DNA from: an uncultured Roseiflexaceae bacterium
GTDB lineage: Bacteria; Chloroflexota; Chloroflexia; Chloroflexales; Roseiflexaceae
Direction of reading: 5' to 3'
DNA length: 64,000 bases
NCBI GenBank assembly: GCA_937974195.1
Contig: CALJIC010000253.1
Location: 1-64,000 of the forward strand
In this document: positions 1 through 8,750 of the stretch, piece after piece
How the letters are laid out: each line of letters begins with the position of its first letter
How positions within the stretch are numbered: position 1 is the stretch's first letter
Notes under the pieces: generated by a model
What the model saw: only the letters and a program-made list of their open reading frames with translations
Told to the model about the DNA's origin: nothing
Databases searched by the model: none
Program-made: the position numbers and the translations under genes

Positions 1-499
1 CGCGCTCCCCCGGCTGGCAGGGGCTTAGCAGCCCCCGCCAGGCCACCCCCGCAAGAGAGGCCGCCTCGCAGGTGGCGCCCGTTGTCATGCCTGCGGGGAC
101 GCGGAGCCGGCTGCCGCCGCGCCCCGAACAGTCTCCTGGAACCCCGGTGATATTGATATGGGGATGTGGGCGAGAAGCGGAATGCGCAACGGGCGCTGGT
201 GTGCAGAGGCATGACAACGGGAGGTCAGCACACGGTTGCCTTCATTTGGGGTGCAGGGGCAACGCCCCTGCCGCGGGGGTGCTGGGGGCCGAGCAGGCCC
301 CCGGCCCGGGGCGCGGGGCGGAGCGCCCGCGAAACAGAGGCAGAGTGTCCGCGAAGGAACGGGAAGCCGGGGCGGAGCGCCCGCATGGGCCACACCAGCC
401 AGCGCGGCGAGTGCGGGCCACAGGAGGGGCGCGGGGCGGAGCGCCCGCGAAACAGAGGCAGAGCGCCCGCGAAGGCACGGGGCGCGGGGCGAAGCGCCC
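1..499. repeat. repeat-rich gap beside dinG
   Basis: I see no convincing gene here. The stretch is a mosaic of short GC-rich repeats. A word reading GGGGCGGAGCGCCCGCGAAA followed by CAGAGGCAGAG occurs near 315-345 and again near 434-463, and related GGCGGAGCGCCCGC cores recur near 381 and GGGCGAAGCGCCCC near 487. The word CATGACAACGGG appears near 209, and its reverse complement lies near 81-89. A third copy of that word lies on the far side of dinG near 3583, so both flanks of dinG carry the same family. Open frames crossing this region are low-complexity Gly/Arg/Ala strings and look non-coding. Confidence 0.6.
253..271. repeat. perfect hairpin GCAGGGGC/GCCCCTGC
   Basis: The sequence reads GCAGGGGC, loop AAC, GCCCCTGC: a perfect 8-bp stem with a 3-nt loop. 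It has no T-tract, so a classical terminator is unlikely in either direction. The core resembles the GGTGCAGGG...CCTGC words in the gap at 3650-3790. Confidence 0.6.
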
Positions 500-3343
500 C
501 TACCGCCCATCCTTGCGCGCAGCGCCCAGAAACCGAGCCGTCAGCTCGGGCAGCCGCCTCACCGAGCCGGAGCGCACCATCGCCGGCGGCAGCGAGTCCA
601 GGAACAGCTGGCCGTACTTCTTGGTCAGCAGCCGCTTGTCCAGCACCGCCACCACCCCGCGGTCCTCGCGCGAGCGGATGAGCCGCCCGAAGCCCTGCTT
701 GAAGCGCAGGATGGCCTGCGGCACGGCGTACTCGTTGAAGGCGTCCGCCATCCCCTCCGAGCGCGCCGCGAACACCGGGTCGTTCGGGACGCTGAAGGGC
801 AGCTTGGCGATCACCAGCACCGAGAGCGCGTCGCCGACCACGTCGACGCCCTCCCAGAAGCTGGTGGTGCCGAGCAGCACGGTGCGCGGGAACTCCTTGA
901 AGCGCTCGAGCAGCGAGCGCCGCGAGCCGTCGATCCCCTGGCCGAGCACCGCGATCCCGGCGTCCTCGAGCGGCTCCTGGATGGCCTTGTAGGTCTGCCG
1001 CAGCGCGTTGTTGGCGGTGAAGAGCGCCAGCATCCGCCCGCCGCTGGCCTTGGCCAGCTCGATGATCGTGTCCTCGACCATGCGCTGGTAGGGGTGCTGC
1101 TGGTTCGGCTCGGGGATGTCGTTCGGGATGTAGAGCAGCGCCTGGCGCTCGTAGTCGAACGGCGAGTCGAGGTGCAGCTCCTCGATCTCGCTCAGCCCGA
1201 TCCGCTCCTGCACGTAGCTGAAGTCGCCCGCCACCGAGATCGTCGCCGAGGTGAGCACCGCGCTGGCCTTCTGCTCGAACAGGTTGGCGCGCAGCAGCTC
1301 GGCCACGGAGAGCGGGGCGGCCGAGAGGGTCAGCGTGTCCCGCTGGCGGTCGTGGGTGATCCAGGTGACGAGCTGCTCCTCGCCGCCGACGATGATGTGG
1401 CCGATGTTGACGCGCGTGTCGGTCGCGGTGCGCTTGAGCGCCTGCACCCGCATCAGCAGCATCTCGTACTCCAGCAGGTCGGCGTCCTCCAGGCCGGCCA
1501 GCAGCGCCTCCAGCTGCCCCAGCCCCTCGCCGATCTTCGTCAGGTGCAGGCTCAGGTTCTCCCAGGCGCGCTCGACGGCCGCCCAGGACTCGTGGCGGCG
1601 GATCGCCGGCGTGATGCGCAGCCGCGAGTCGTAGGCGGTGACCTCGGCCTCCCGCAGCACGAAGGCAGTCAGCAGGTTGAAGCAGTCGTAGACGGCGCTG
1701 CGCGCCTGCTCGACGGCCGGCCGCAGCGCCTCGGCGATCGCCGTGGCTTTGTCCATATCGCCCTGGCTGGCGCCGCTCTCGCGGAAGTGGACCGGCAGCT
1801 CGGACAGCAGCCCGCCCACGATGTTCGCGCCGCCCTCCTGGTGCAGGTCGTTCAGGAAGTTGATCAGCCCCTCCTGGTCCACGTTGAAGCTGAACTGGTC
1901 GGTGGCGACGTCCTCCAGGTTGTGCGCCTCGTCGATGATCAGGTGGTCGTAGCGCGGGATGACGTCGGTCTCCACCACCAGGTCGGCGAGCATGAGGGCG
2001 TGGTTCACCACCACCAGGTGGGCCGCCTCGGCCTGCTTGCGAGCCTTGAAGAAGAAGCAGTCGTTGAAGTCGGCGCACTTGGGGCCGGGGCAGGCCTCGA
2101 AGGCGGCGCTCATGCGGCCCCAGGCGGCGCTCTCGCGCTCGCTCAGCATCAGCTCGGCCCGGTCGCCGGTGGAGGTGGTCGGCAGCCACAGCTGCACCTT
2201 GAGCAGCGCGCGCACCTCGTCCGCCAGCAGGCGCCCGTCGCGCCGCAGGTCCTTGTAGCGCTTGAGGCACAGGTAGTTGCCGCGGCCCTTGAGCAGCGCG
2301 GCGGTGAAGGGCGGCTCGCGCCCGTTGGCGGGGGCGTCCGGCCGCTCGCCGGCCATGATCCGCTGCAGCGCCGGGATGTCCTTGAAGAACAGCTGGTCCT
2401 GCAGGTTGATGGTGTTGGTGGAGATCACGACCCGCTGGCCGCGCTGGGCGGCGAACATCGCGGCCGGGACGAGGTAGGCCAGCCCCTTCCCGGTCCCGGT
2501 GCCCGCCTCGACCATCAGGATCTCCTGGTTGTTGAAGGCCTCCGCCACCGCCTGCGCCATCGCGACCTGCTGCTCGCGCTGCTCGTAGCCGGGGAACGCC
2601 CGGCCGAGCGGCCCGTCGGGCGCGAAGAAGCCGCGCACGGCGTCGATGTCGAGCGGCCGCTCGTCGCCGGTGGGCTTGAGCGGCACCAGCTTCTCGTCCT
2701 TCGCCGGGCGGGCGGTCTCCTGGACGGCGGCGGCCTCGACGAAGACAAGCCTCGCCTTCGAGCGCTGGATCTCTTCGAACAGCTCGCGCAGCGGCCACTG
2801 GATGCGCTGCGTCAGGCGGATGATGTCGTCCAGCTCGCTCAGGCTCAGGCGCTCGATGCGCTCCAGCATGTGCAGGAAGACCTGCCGGGCGGCGTGGGCG
2901 TCGCTCAGCGCGCGGTGCGCCTCGTCGTGCTCGATGTCGAGCGCGGCGGTGAGCGCGCCGAGGCGGTAGGCCGGCGCCTGCGGCATCAGCAGCGTCGCCA
3001 GCTCGAAGGTGTCGAACGCGGGCTGGGGCAGGCGCATGCTGTGCGCCTGGAGCATGCGCAGGTCGAAGTCGACCGAGTGGCCGACGAGCGGGTAGCTCTT
3101 GAGGAAGCGCGCTAGGTCGGGGGCGATCTCCGAGAAGCGCGGCGCGTCGGCGAGCATCTCGGGCGTGATGCCGGTGAGCCGGCTGACTTTGAGCGGCAGG
3201 GTGTGGCGCGGGCGCACCAGCTGCTGGAAGGTCTCGAGCACCTCGCCCGCGCGGAACTTGACCGCGGCGACTTCGATGATTTCGTCAATGCCGGGCTGCA
3301 GCCCGGTGGTCTCAACGTCGATGGCAACGTAGATGCGGTCCAT
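500..3343 (-). CDS. dinG: DinG-type exonuclease/DNA helicase fusion
   Basis: A 947-aa protein joining a DnaQ-type 3'-5' exonuclease (residues about 1-165) to an XPD/DinG superfamily 2 helicase (about 240-947). The exonuclease motifs are visible: AIDVETTG with D9/E11, GHSVDFDL, and HRALSDAHAA. The helicase shows Walker A EAGTGTGKG (about 280-287) and DEAH in IIDEAHNLED. Four cysteines, one in NYLCLKRY and three in CPGPKCADFNDC, fit the DinG/XPD iron-sulfur cluster. The family unwinds DNA 5'-3' and acts on R-loops and repair intermediates. Start chosen at the ATG preceded by AAGGGCAGGGC; an in-frame GTG six codons upstream (3361) is less likely. It is monocistronic between two repeat-rich gaps. 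Confidence 0.93.
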   Translation of the reverse strand: MDRIYVAIDVETTGLQPGIDEIIEVAAVKFRAGEVLETFQQLVRPRHTLPLKVSRLTGITPEMLADAPRFSEIAPDLARFLKSYPLVGHSVDFDLRMLQAHSMRLPQPAFDTFELATLLMPQAPAYRLGALTAALDIEHDEAHRALSDAHAARQVFLHMLERIERLSLSELDDIIRLTQRIQWPLRELFEEIQRSKARLVFVEAAAVQETARPAKDEKLVPLKPTGDERPLDIDAVRGFFAPDGPLGRAFPGYEQREQQVAMAQAVAEAFNNQEILMVEAGTGTGKGLAYLVPAAMFAAQRGQRVVISTNTINLQDQLFFKDIPALQRIMAGERPDAPANGREPPFTAALLKGRGNYLCLKRYKDLRRDGRLLADEVRALLKVQLWLPTTSTGDRAELMLSERESAAWGRMSAAFEACPGPKCADFNDCFFFKARKQAEAAHLVVVNHALMLADLVVETDVIPRYDHLIIDEAHNLEDVATDQFSFNVDQEGLINFLNDLHQEGGANIVGGLLSELPVHFRESGASQGDMDKATAIAEALRPAVEQARSAVYDCFNLLTAFVLREAEVTAYDSRLRITPAIRRHESWAAVERAWENLSLHLTKIGEGLGQLEALLAGLEDADLLEYEMLLMRVQALKRTATDTRVNIGHIIVGGEEQLVTWITHDRQRDTLTLSAAPLSVAELLRANLFEQKASAVLTSATISVAGDFSYVQERIGLSEIEELHLDSPFDYERQALLYIPNDIPEPNQQHPYQRMVEDTIIELAKASGGRMLALFTANNALRQTYKAIQEPLEDAGIAVLGQGIDGSRRSLLERFKEFPRTVLLGTTSFWEGVDVVGDALSVLVIAKLPFSVPNDPVFAARSEGMADAFNEYAVPQAILRFKQGFGRLIRSREDRGVVAVLDKRLLTKKYGQLFLDSLPPAMVRSGSVRRLPELTARFLGAARKDGR

Positions 3344-3893
3344 GCCCTGCCCTTCGCACACAGAGTGCTGTATTATACTGTATGCTCACCTGTTCTGGTA
3401 TCGTGCGAGAGCAGGGTTTGTGCGCGGAATCCTCTGAGATCGGCGAAGCCGCTCCATCTCTCACCTGCCGTGGGCGCCGCGTCGCTCCTGGCGGTGGCCT
3501 CGCCCTCACACCCTGTGGAGGGGTTTGGGGTGTTGTAGCGCATCAGTCTGTGCCTGGGGAACGGGCATCGGTGTCGGTGGGCATGACAACGGGCAGACTG
3601 GCACGGTTCGCGTTCTCTTGCGGGTCCAGAGCCTGCGGCCCTGGCGCGGGTGGTGTAGGAGGGCCGGCGCCGGCCCTCCTGCCCGGGTGCAGGGCACAGC
3701 GCCTGCAGGAACAAACCCAGGTGCAGGGCGGAGCGCCTGCACGAGCGCCTGCGGAACACGCTTGGGTGCAGGGCGGACCACCGCGTAAGCCCTGTCAAGT
3801 AGAGCTTCCCCGGCGGGCGGCGCTCGGCTGGCAGAGAAGCGCCCCGGCAGGGCTGGTACGCCGCGCCGGGGCCGATACGATCCCTGGGCGTCT
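3344..3893. repeat. repeat-rich gap upstream of dinG
   Basis: This stretch of about 550 nt has no supportable gene. It should hold the dinG promoter at its left end: AT-rich DNA near 3363-3385 is unusual for this window. Further right are repeats of the kind seen at 1-499: CATGACAACGGGC near 3583, and GGTGCAGGGC plus CGCCTGC near 3687, 3720 and 3765. A long perfect palindrome sits at 3657-3680. Confidence 0.55.
3657..3680. repeat. perfect 24-nt palindrome
   Basis: Two 12-nt arms, AGGAGGGCCGGC and GCCGGCCCTCCT, abut with no spacer. It lies inside the repeat-rich gap between dinG and the HtrA gene, so it could be a cruciform-type repeat core or protein site. No T-tract follows, so I do not call it a terminator. 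Confidence 0.6.
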
Positions 3894-5081
3894 CTAGCGG
3901 TCCTCGACGCTCGGGCGGGCGCCGAGCGTGACCTGCAGCTCGCGCTGCTGCCCATCCGGGTAGACCACGCTGAGCGTGACGGTGTCGCCGGGCTGCTTGT
4001 TGAGCTCCAGGTAGCTGATCACCTGCGCGTCGGATGTCACCGGCGTGCCGTCGAGAGTCGTCAGCACCGCCAGCCCCTCCAGCCCCGCCTGCGCCACCGG
4101 GCTGTCGGGCCTACTGGGCTGGATCAGCACGCCCGCGGTCGGAAGGCCGGCCTGCTCGGCCTCGAGCGTCGTCACCGTCCGCAGCCCGACGCCCAGGTAG
4201 GGGTGCTGGTAGGCGCCGCTCTCGATCAGCGCCGGCACCACCTTCTTGACCAGGTTGACCGGCACGGCGAAGCCGATCCCCGAGTTGGTGCCGGTCCGCG
4301 AGAGGATGGCGGTGTTCACACCGATCACGCGCCCCGAGGCGTCGAGCAGCGGCCCGCCGGAGTTGCCGGGGTTGATGGCGGCGTCGGTCTGGATGGCGCC
4401 GCCGATCGAGTAGCCGCCCCGGTCCTCCTGGATCGTCCGGCCCAGCGCGCTCACGATGCCGGTGGTCACGGTGCGGTCCTGGCCGAGCGGGTTGCCGATC
4501 GCGATCGTCAGCTGGCCCACCCGCAGCTCGTTGGAGTCGCCGAGCTCCAGCGGCTGGACGTCGTCCGGGAGCCTGTCGACGCGCACCACCGCCAGGTCGC
4601 TGTCCGGGTCCGCCCCGATCACCTGGCCGAAGGTGGTGAACAGCCCGCTGAACGCCACGACCACCCGGCCGCCGCTGCCGGCGATCACGTGGTTGTTGGT
4701 CACGATGTGGCCCTGGTCGTCGTACAGGAAGCCGGAGCCGAGGCCGCCGGGGGTCTCGATCCGCACCACCGATGGGGCGACGCGCTCGAACACAGATGTG
4801 ATGATCGGCTCCTCGTCGGCGGCGGGCGTCGGCTGAACGGCCGGCGGCTGCGGCGCCTGCTGCTGCACGGGCACAGGCTGAGGCGCGGCGGACCCCTCTT
4901 CTTCCTGAAGGACCGCCGCGTCGGCCGAGGCGACGGCGGCGGTGGGGGCCGGCGTCGGAACATCAGTCGGGACGGCAGTCGGGGCGGCGCCGAGGCCGCC
5001 GGCGCCGCCCCGGCTGCACATGGTCAGCGCGAGGACGAGCGCCGGGATGGCGACGCCGCGGAGGTAGAGTTGATTGCTCAT
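3894..5081 (-). CDS. HtrA/DegP-like serine protease with PDZ domain
   Basis: A 395-aa exported trypsin-like protease. The N-terminus is hydrophobic and ends LALTMCSRGG, so it is either a signal peptide or a lipoprotein signal (the residue before Cys is Met, atypical for a lipobox). A Pro/Ala-rich linker follows. The catalytic triad is clear: His in TNNHVIAGSG, Asp in DPDSDLAVVRVD, Ser in INPGNSGGPLLD. A single PDZ domain at the C-terminus (PVAQAGLEGLAVLTTLDG) would bind unfolded or exposed C-termini. The family handles envelope protein quality control. Start at ATG 5081 is supported by AGAGGGCAGG upstream. It is transcribed alone, away from the aldo/keto reductase gene. Confidence 0.92.
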   Translation of the reverse strand: MSNQLYLRGVAIPALVLALTMCSRGGAGGLGAAPTAVPTDVPTPAPTAAVASADAAVLQEEEGSAAPQPVPVQQQAPQPPAVQPTPAADEEPIITSVFERVAPSVVRIETPGGLGSGFLYDDQGHIVTNNHVIAGSGGRVVVAFSGLFTTFGQVIGADPDSDLAVVRVDRLPDDVQPLELGDSNELRVGQLTIAIGNPLGQDRTVTTGIVSALGRTIQEDRGGYSIGGAIQTDAAINPGNSGGPLLDASGRVIGVNTAILSRTGTNSGIGFAVPVNLVKKVVPALIESGAYQHPYLGVGLRTVTTLEAEQAGLPTAGVLIQPSRPDSPVAQAGLEGLAVLTTLDGTPVTSDAQVISYLELNKQPGDTVTLSVVYPDGQQRELQVTLGARPSVEDR

Positions 5082-5434
5082 ACTGACCTGCCCTCTATCG
5101 CTACCACCCATCTGCGCAGGCGCCGGCGCATCTGGTGGATAGCTCGTTCGGTTCTCCCGCTGCGCGAGTGTCGGCCGCGGGCGCCGGGCTCGCTGGCAGC
5201 CTCAGGCGCCGCGGATCGCCTGCACATGCACGATGCAATACCGGTGCCACCGCGCAGGTCCGCGAGCCACACGGCGTCTGCGGCGGGGAGAAGCGGAGGG
5301 CCTGCGGCTTGTGTCAAGGGGAGGGCAATCGCCCGGCCGAACAGGCCCAGCGATTCGCCGAAGGGCGCAGGACAGGGGGAGAGGGCGGGGATGTGGCTGG
5401 CGCGGCGTGCCCGCCGCAGCCGGGGGCGCGGGGC
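5082..5434. other. gap without recognised gene
   Basis: About 350 nt between the HtrA gene and the 3' end of the aldo/keto reductase gene, both on the minus strand. It should contain the HtrA promoter. The short frames present are Arg/Gly-rich and lack start signals. I see no strong hairpin, repeat or riboswitch-like structure. Confidence 0.4.
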
Positions 5435-6454
5435 TCAGCGGCGGTACTCCGCCCCGCAGTCGCCGATCGCGCGGTAGAGATCCCGGCCGCGCAGCAGCAC
5501 GACGTTGATGCGGTTGAGGTCCCGCTGGTCCAGCCGCAGGTCGAAGACGCGCGCGTTCTCGGCGATGTGCTCGGAGATGCCCAGCCGCGCGCCGATGATC
5601 ACCCCCGCGACCGCCGGGCGGTCGAGGATCGCGCGCACCGCGACGTTGGCGATCGAGACCCCGTGCCGGTCGGCCACCTGCTTGAGCGCCGCCAGCAGGT
5701 CTTGGAACAGATCCCACCCGCCCCAGAGGTCGATCATCTGCTTGTACTTGCGCAGGCTGGCGGTGTTGAGCTCGGCGCTGCTCGGCTCCGGGCGGCCCAG
5801 GTACCGCTCGGAGATCAGGCCGCCCGCGAGCGTCCCGTAGGTCAGCAGGCCGATCCCGTGCTGGCGGCAGAGCTCGACCATCTGCACCTCGGGGCGCCGG
5901 TCGATCAGCGAGTACTGCACCTGGTTCGTGAGAATCGGGATGCCGCGCTCGATGATCCTGCGGGTGTGCTCGGTGTCGAAGTTGGTGAGGCCGAGGTAGC
6001 GGATCTTCCCCTCGGCCCGCAGCGCCGCGAGCGCATCCAGCGCGTCGAGGTAGCCCGGGTCGCGGTACTCCCACCAGTGGAACTGCAGCAGGTCGATGGC
6101 CTCCACGCCCATCCGCCTGCGCGAGCGGTCGACCGCCTCCTCGACGAGCTGGCGGGTGATGCGCGCCGGCTGCGGCACCCACTTCGTGAACACCTGCGTC
6201 TCCGCAAGCGCCGCCTCGCCCCGCTCCGCGGCCAGCCTGCCCCGGAAGGCGCCGATGAAGTCCTCCGCGGGGCCGTAGTGGTCGGCCACATCCCAGGTGG
6301 TGAAGCCCGCGTCGTGGTAGTCGAGCATCTGCGGGATGCCGCGCTGCGGGTCGATCGGGCCATGCGCGCCGGAGAGCTGCCAGAGGCCATTCACCAGGCG
6401 GTGGATTCGTAGGTCTGGCGCCAGATGAACATAACGCTCGCCGCGGTCAGTCAT
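5435..6454 (-). CDS. aldo/keto reductase
   Basis: A 339-aa NADPH-dependent oxidoreductase of the AKR superfamily with a predicted TIM barrel. The tetrad is present: Asp55 and Tyr60 in WDVADHYG, Lys in VFTKWVPQP, and His in LLQFHWWEY. The C-terminal part (GVIIGAR then an ISEHIAEN-like helix) fits nicotinamide-dinucleotide binding in this family. Its substrate cannot be read from sequence; it resembles the plant-type aldo/keto reductases that act on assorted aldehydes. Start ATG 6454 has GAGGAGCGAGG upstream. It is divergent from the GrpB-family gene. Confidence 0.9.
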   Translation of the reverse strand: MTDRGERYVHLAPDLRIHRLVNGLWQLSGAHGPIDPQRGIPQMLDYHDAGFTTWDVADHYGPAEDFIGAFRGRLAAERGEAALAETQVFTKWVPQPARITRQLVEEAVDRSRRRMGVEAIDLLQFHWWEYRDPGYLDALDALAALRAEGKIRYLGLTNFDTEHTRRIIERGIPILTNQVQYSLIDRRPEVQMVELCRQHGIGLLTYGTLAGGLISERYLGRPEPSSAELNTASLRKYKQMIDLWGGWDLFQDLLAALKQVADRHGVSIANVAVRAILDRPAVAGVIIGARLGISEHIAENARVFDLRLDQRDLNRINVVLLRGRDLYRAIGDCGAEYRR

Positions 6455-6501
6455 GCCTCGCTCCTCGCCGTGCGGTTTTCAAAGTGACCTGGGTGGCGTG
6501 C

Positions 6502-6507
6502 TATACT
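6502..6507 (+). promoter_or_regulatory. -10 box TATACT for the GrpB-family gene
   Basis: TATACT sits 137 nt before the GrpB-family start, implying a long leader. The leader contains a GGGAAG/CTTCCC hairpin (6578-6595) with loop GGTTCG but no T-tract. I do not recognise a known riboswitch class in it. Confidence 0.4.
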
Positions 6508-6644
6508 CGTGGGCCAAGCGCTGGGAGCCACATGGTACAGCAGATTCCTGCGCGCGAGAGCCGCCGCCGGCGTGCTGGGGAAGGGTTCGCTTCCCACAAA
6601 GACCGCCGCTCGGCGGACGATCGGGGCCCGCGGAGGGGCGCAGC

Positions 6645-7217
6645 ATGATCGAGATCGTCGAGTACCGCGAGCAGTGGCCGGCTGAGTTCCGCGCCATCGC
6701 CGGCGATCTGCGCCGGAGGCTCGGGCCGCTCGCGCTGCGGATCGACCACATCGGCTCCACCTCCGTGCCTGGGCTGGCGGCCAAGGACCGGATCGACATC
6801 CAGGTGACGGTCGCCTCGGCCGCTGATCTCGACGAGGCCGCGGCGCTGCTCGCTGCGGCCGGCTACGCGGCGCGCCCCGCCGTCAGATCCGACCACGTCC
6901 CGCCCGGCGGCAGCGCCGCGCCCGACGAGTGGTCCAAGCGCTTCCTGGTGCAGCGCGCCGGCGAGCGCGCCGCGAACATCCACATCCGCGTGGCCGGGCG
7001 GGCCAACCAGCGCTACCCGCTGCTGTTCCGCGACTACCTGCGCGCGCACCCGGCCAGCGCGGCGGCCTACGCGGAGCTGAAGCGGCGACTCGCCCTGAAC
7101 CTGGCGGACCCGGGCACCTACGCCGACGTCAAGGACCCGGCGTGCGACCTGATCGCCGTCGCGGCCGAGAGCTGGGCTGCGGCGTCGGGGTGGCGCCCCG
7201 GCCCCTCCGACGCGTGA
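6645..7217 (+). CDS. GrpB-family nucleotidyltransferase-fold protein
   Basis: A 190-aa cytoplasmic protein of the GrpB family (UPF0157), which adopts the nucleotidyltransferase fold. The family signature is IDHIGSTSVPGLAAKDRIDIQV (residues about 29-50), followed by GER..NIHIRV and LLFRDYLRAHP. The biochemical role is not established; homologues occur alone or fused to CoaE (dephospho-CoA kinase). Start ATG 6645 is preceded by CGGAGGGGCG, a good ribosome site, and begins at the usual family N-terminus IEIVEY. It converges with the kinase gene 11 nt downstream. Confidence 0.88.
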   Translation: MIEIVEYREQWPAEFRAIAGDLRRRLGPLALRIDHIGSTSVPGLAAKDRIDIQVTVASAADLDEAAALLAAAGYAARPAVRSDHVPPGGSAAPDEWSKRFLVQRAGERAANIHIRVAGRANQRYPLLFRDYLRAHPASAAAYAELKRRLALNLADPGTYADVKDPACDLIAVAAESWAAASGWRPGPSDA

Positions 7218-7228
7218 CCCGGCCGCGG

Positions 7229-8743
7229 TCACGGCGCGCAGGCGATCTCCGCCCGGTCGAGCATGAAGAACGGCGGTCTGCCGAACTCCCCTTCGGCCAG
7301 GTTGGAGATCTGCACCTGGTTGCGCCCGGCCCGCAGCAGCCCGCCGTCGAAGGTGAACGCGTGTACGTCCCAGGTGCCGGTCTCGAGCTCGTAGTCGTCG
7401 TCTGGCAGCGGGTTCGGGCCGCGGTAGATCTCGGTCCCGTTGACCTCCACCAGGATCGGTGTCTTCGCCGCCCCCTCCGAGTCCATGCCCTCGACGCTGA
7501 GCTGCGCCGTGCAGGCGGGCGACGCCTGTAGCTCGAACTCGGCGTGCATCGAGCTGTACTGCGTGTGCGCGCCGTAGATCCACGTCGCGGTGCGCCCGCC
7601 ATAGGTGCGCCCGGCCGAGTAGCGGTAGCCGCCCTGCCAGACGTCGTCGTCGAGCAGAACCGGCAGCCCGGCGGCCGCCTCCGTCCGGGCGGCGTTGCCG
7701 CGTGCCAGGATTATGCCAACGACGACGGCGAGGAGCGCTAGCGCCGCGACGATCATCCAGGGCCGGGCTCGCCCGCGGAGAGGCGCGGCTGGAGCGGCCG
7801 GTGCCGGAGGAGGCTCTGGCTCCAGCGCCGGGGCGGTCTCAGGCTCCGGCGCGAGGGGCGGCGCGGCGGGCCGCGCACCTGCCGGCAGAGCTGCGGGTGC
7901 GGCGCGCTCGAGCTGGGCGGCGAGCCCGGAGAGCACCTCCGCCAGCTCCGCGGCCGTCTGGAAGCGCTCGTTAGGGTCCTTGGCGAGCGCCTTGAGCAGC
8001 ACCGGCTCCAGCGCCGCGGGGAGGGCCGGGTTGAACAGACGCGGGGCCGGCGGCGGCTGCTGGATGTGCTGGAGCACCACCGCCAGCGCGCTCTCGCCGC
8101 GGAACGGCGTGCGCCCCACCAGCATCTCGTAGAGCATCACGCCCGTGGAGTAGATGTCGGCGCGGGCGTCGACCGGCTGGCCGGTGGCCTGCTCCGGCGC
8201 GATGTAGTCCGGCGTGCCGATCGTCTGGCCGGTCATGGTGAGCTGGCTGGCCTCGCCGCCGAACCGCGCGATGCCGAAGTCCGCCAGCAGCGGCCAGTCC
8301 GGCTCCGGCAGGAGCACGTTGCCGGGCTTGATGTCGCGGTGAACGATGCCGCGGCCGTGCGCGTAGTGGAGCGCGTCGAGCAGGCGGGCGATGAGGCGCA
8401 GCGCCTGCGCGGGCTCGAGCGGCCCCGAGGCCAGCAGGTCGCGCAGGGTGCGCCCGCCCTCCACGTAGCGCATGACCAGGTACTGCAGCTCGCCCTCCTC
8501 GCCGAAGTCGTAGACCGGCAGGATGTTCGGGTGCTGGAGCTGGGCGATGGCGCGCGCCTCACGCGCGAACCTGGCGGCGAACTGCGGGTCCGCGCTGCGG
8601 TGCAGCACCTTGATCGCCACATCGCGCCCGAGCGACACCTGGTGGGCGCGGTAGACCGCGGCGGCCCCGCCGCGCCCGATGACCTCGGCGAGCAGATAGG
8701 GGCCGAGGCGCATGTTGGCAAGGCTGTCGGTCCGCTGCGTCAT
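7229..8743 (-). CDS. membrane Ser/Thr protein kinase with external sensor domain
   Basis: A 504-aa Hanks-type (PknB-like) kinase. The kinase domain spans about residues 14-275, with glycine loop IGRGGAAAVY, Lys45 in VAIKVL, HRDIKPGN and DFGIARF. A Pro/Ala-rich juxtamembrane linker is followed by one transmembrane helix (PWMIVAALALLAVVVGIILA, about 330-350). The last ~150 residues should be extracytoplasmic; they look like a beta-sandwich (TWDVHAFTFDGGLLRAGRNQ) and may bind a glycan or other ligand. The stop codon of the upstream M24 peptidase gene is 7 nt away, with AAAGG between, so the pair is translationally close and probably co-transcribed. Confidence 0.93.
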   Translation of the reverse strand: MTQRTDSLANMRLGPYLLAEVIGRGGAAAVYRAHQVSLGRDVAIKVLHRSADPQFAARFAREARAIAQLQHPNILPVYDFGEEGELQYLVMRYVEGGRTLRDLLASGPLEPAQALRLIARLLDALHYAHGRGIVHRDIKPGNVLLPEPDWPLLADFGIARFGGEASQLTMTGQTIGTPDYIAPEQATGQPVDARADIYSTGVMLYEMLVGRTPFRGESALAVVLQHIQQPPPAPRLFNPALPAALEPVLLKALAKDPNERFQTAAELAEVLSGLAAQLERAAPAALPAGARPAAPPLAPEPETAPALEPEPPPAPAAPAAPLRGRARPWMIVAALALLAVVVGIILARGNAARTEAAAGLPVLLDDDVWQGGYRYSAGRTYGGRTATWIYGAHTQYSSMHAEFELQASPACTAQLSVEGMDSEGAAKTPILVEVNGTEIYRGPNPLPDDDYELETGTWDVHAFTFDGGLLRAGRNQVQISNLAEGEFGRPPFFMLDRAEIACAP

Positions 8744-8750
8744 CGGTCCT

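Noticed and set aside
1..499. Insertion sequence or integron-like array
   Set aside because: No transposase or integrase gene and no terminal inverted repeats with target duplication; only short repeats and hairpins.
236..3115. Long plus-strand open frame of 959 codons opposite dinG
   Set aside because: It is the GC-driven mirror of dinG: composition is Arg/Gly/His/Leu-rich, no domain is visible, and the minus strand carries a complete conserved protein. Similar mirrors occur opposite most large genes in the window and were left out.
3894..5081. HtrA-like protein as a certain lipoprotein
   Set aside because: The segment LTMC resembles a lipobox but has Met before Cys, so a plain signal peptide cannot be excluded; only export is claimed.
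6510..6644. T-box or other riboswitch in the GrpB leader
   Set aside because: A short GGGAAG/CTTCCC hairpin is present, but no conserved T-box sequence and no terminator partner could be found.
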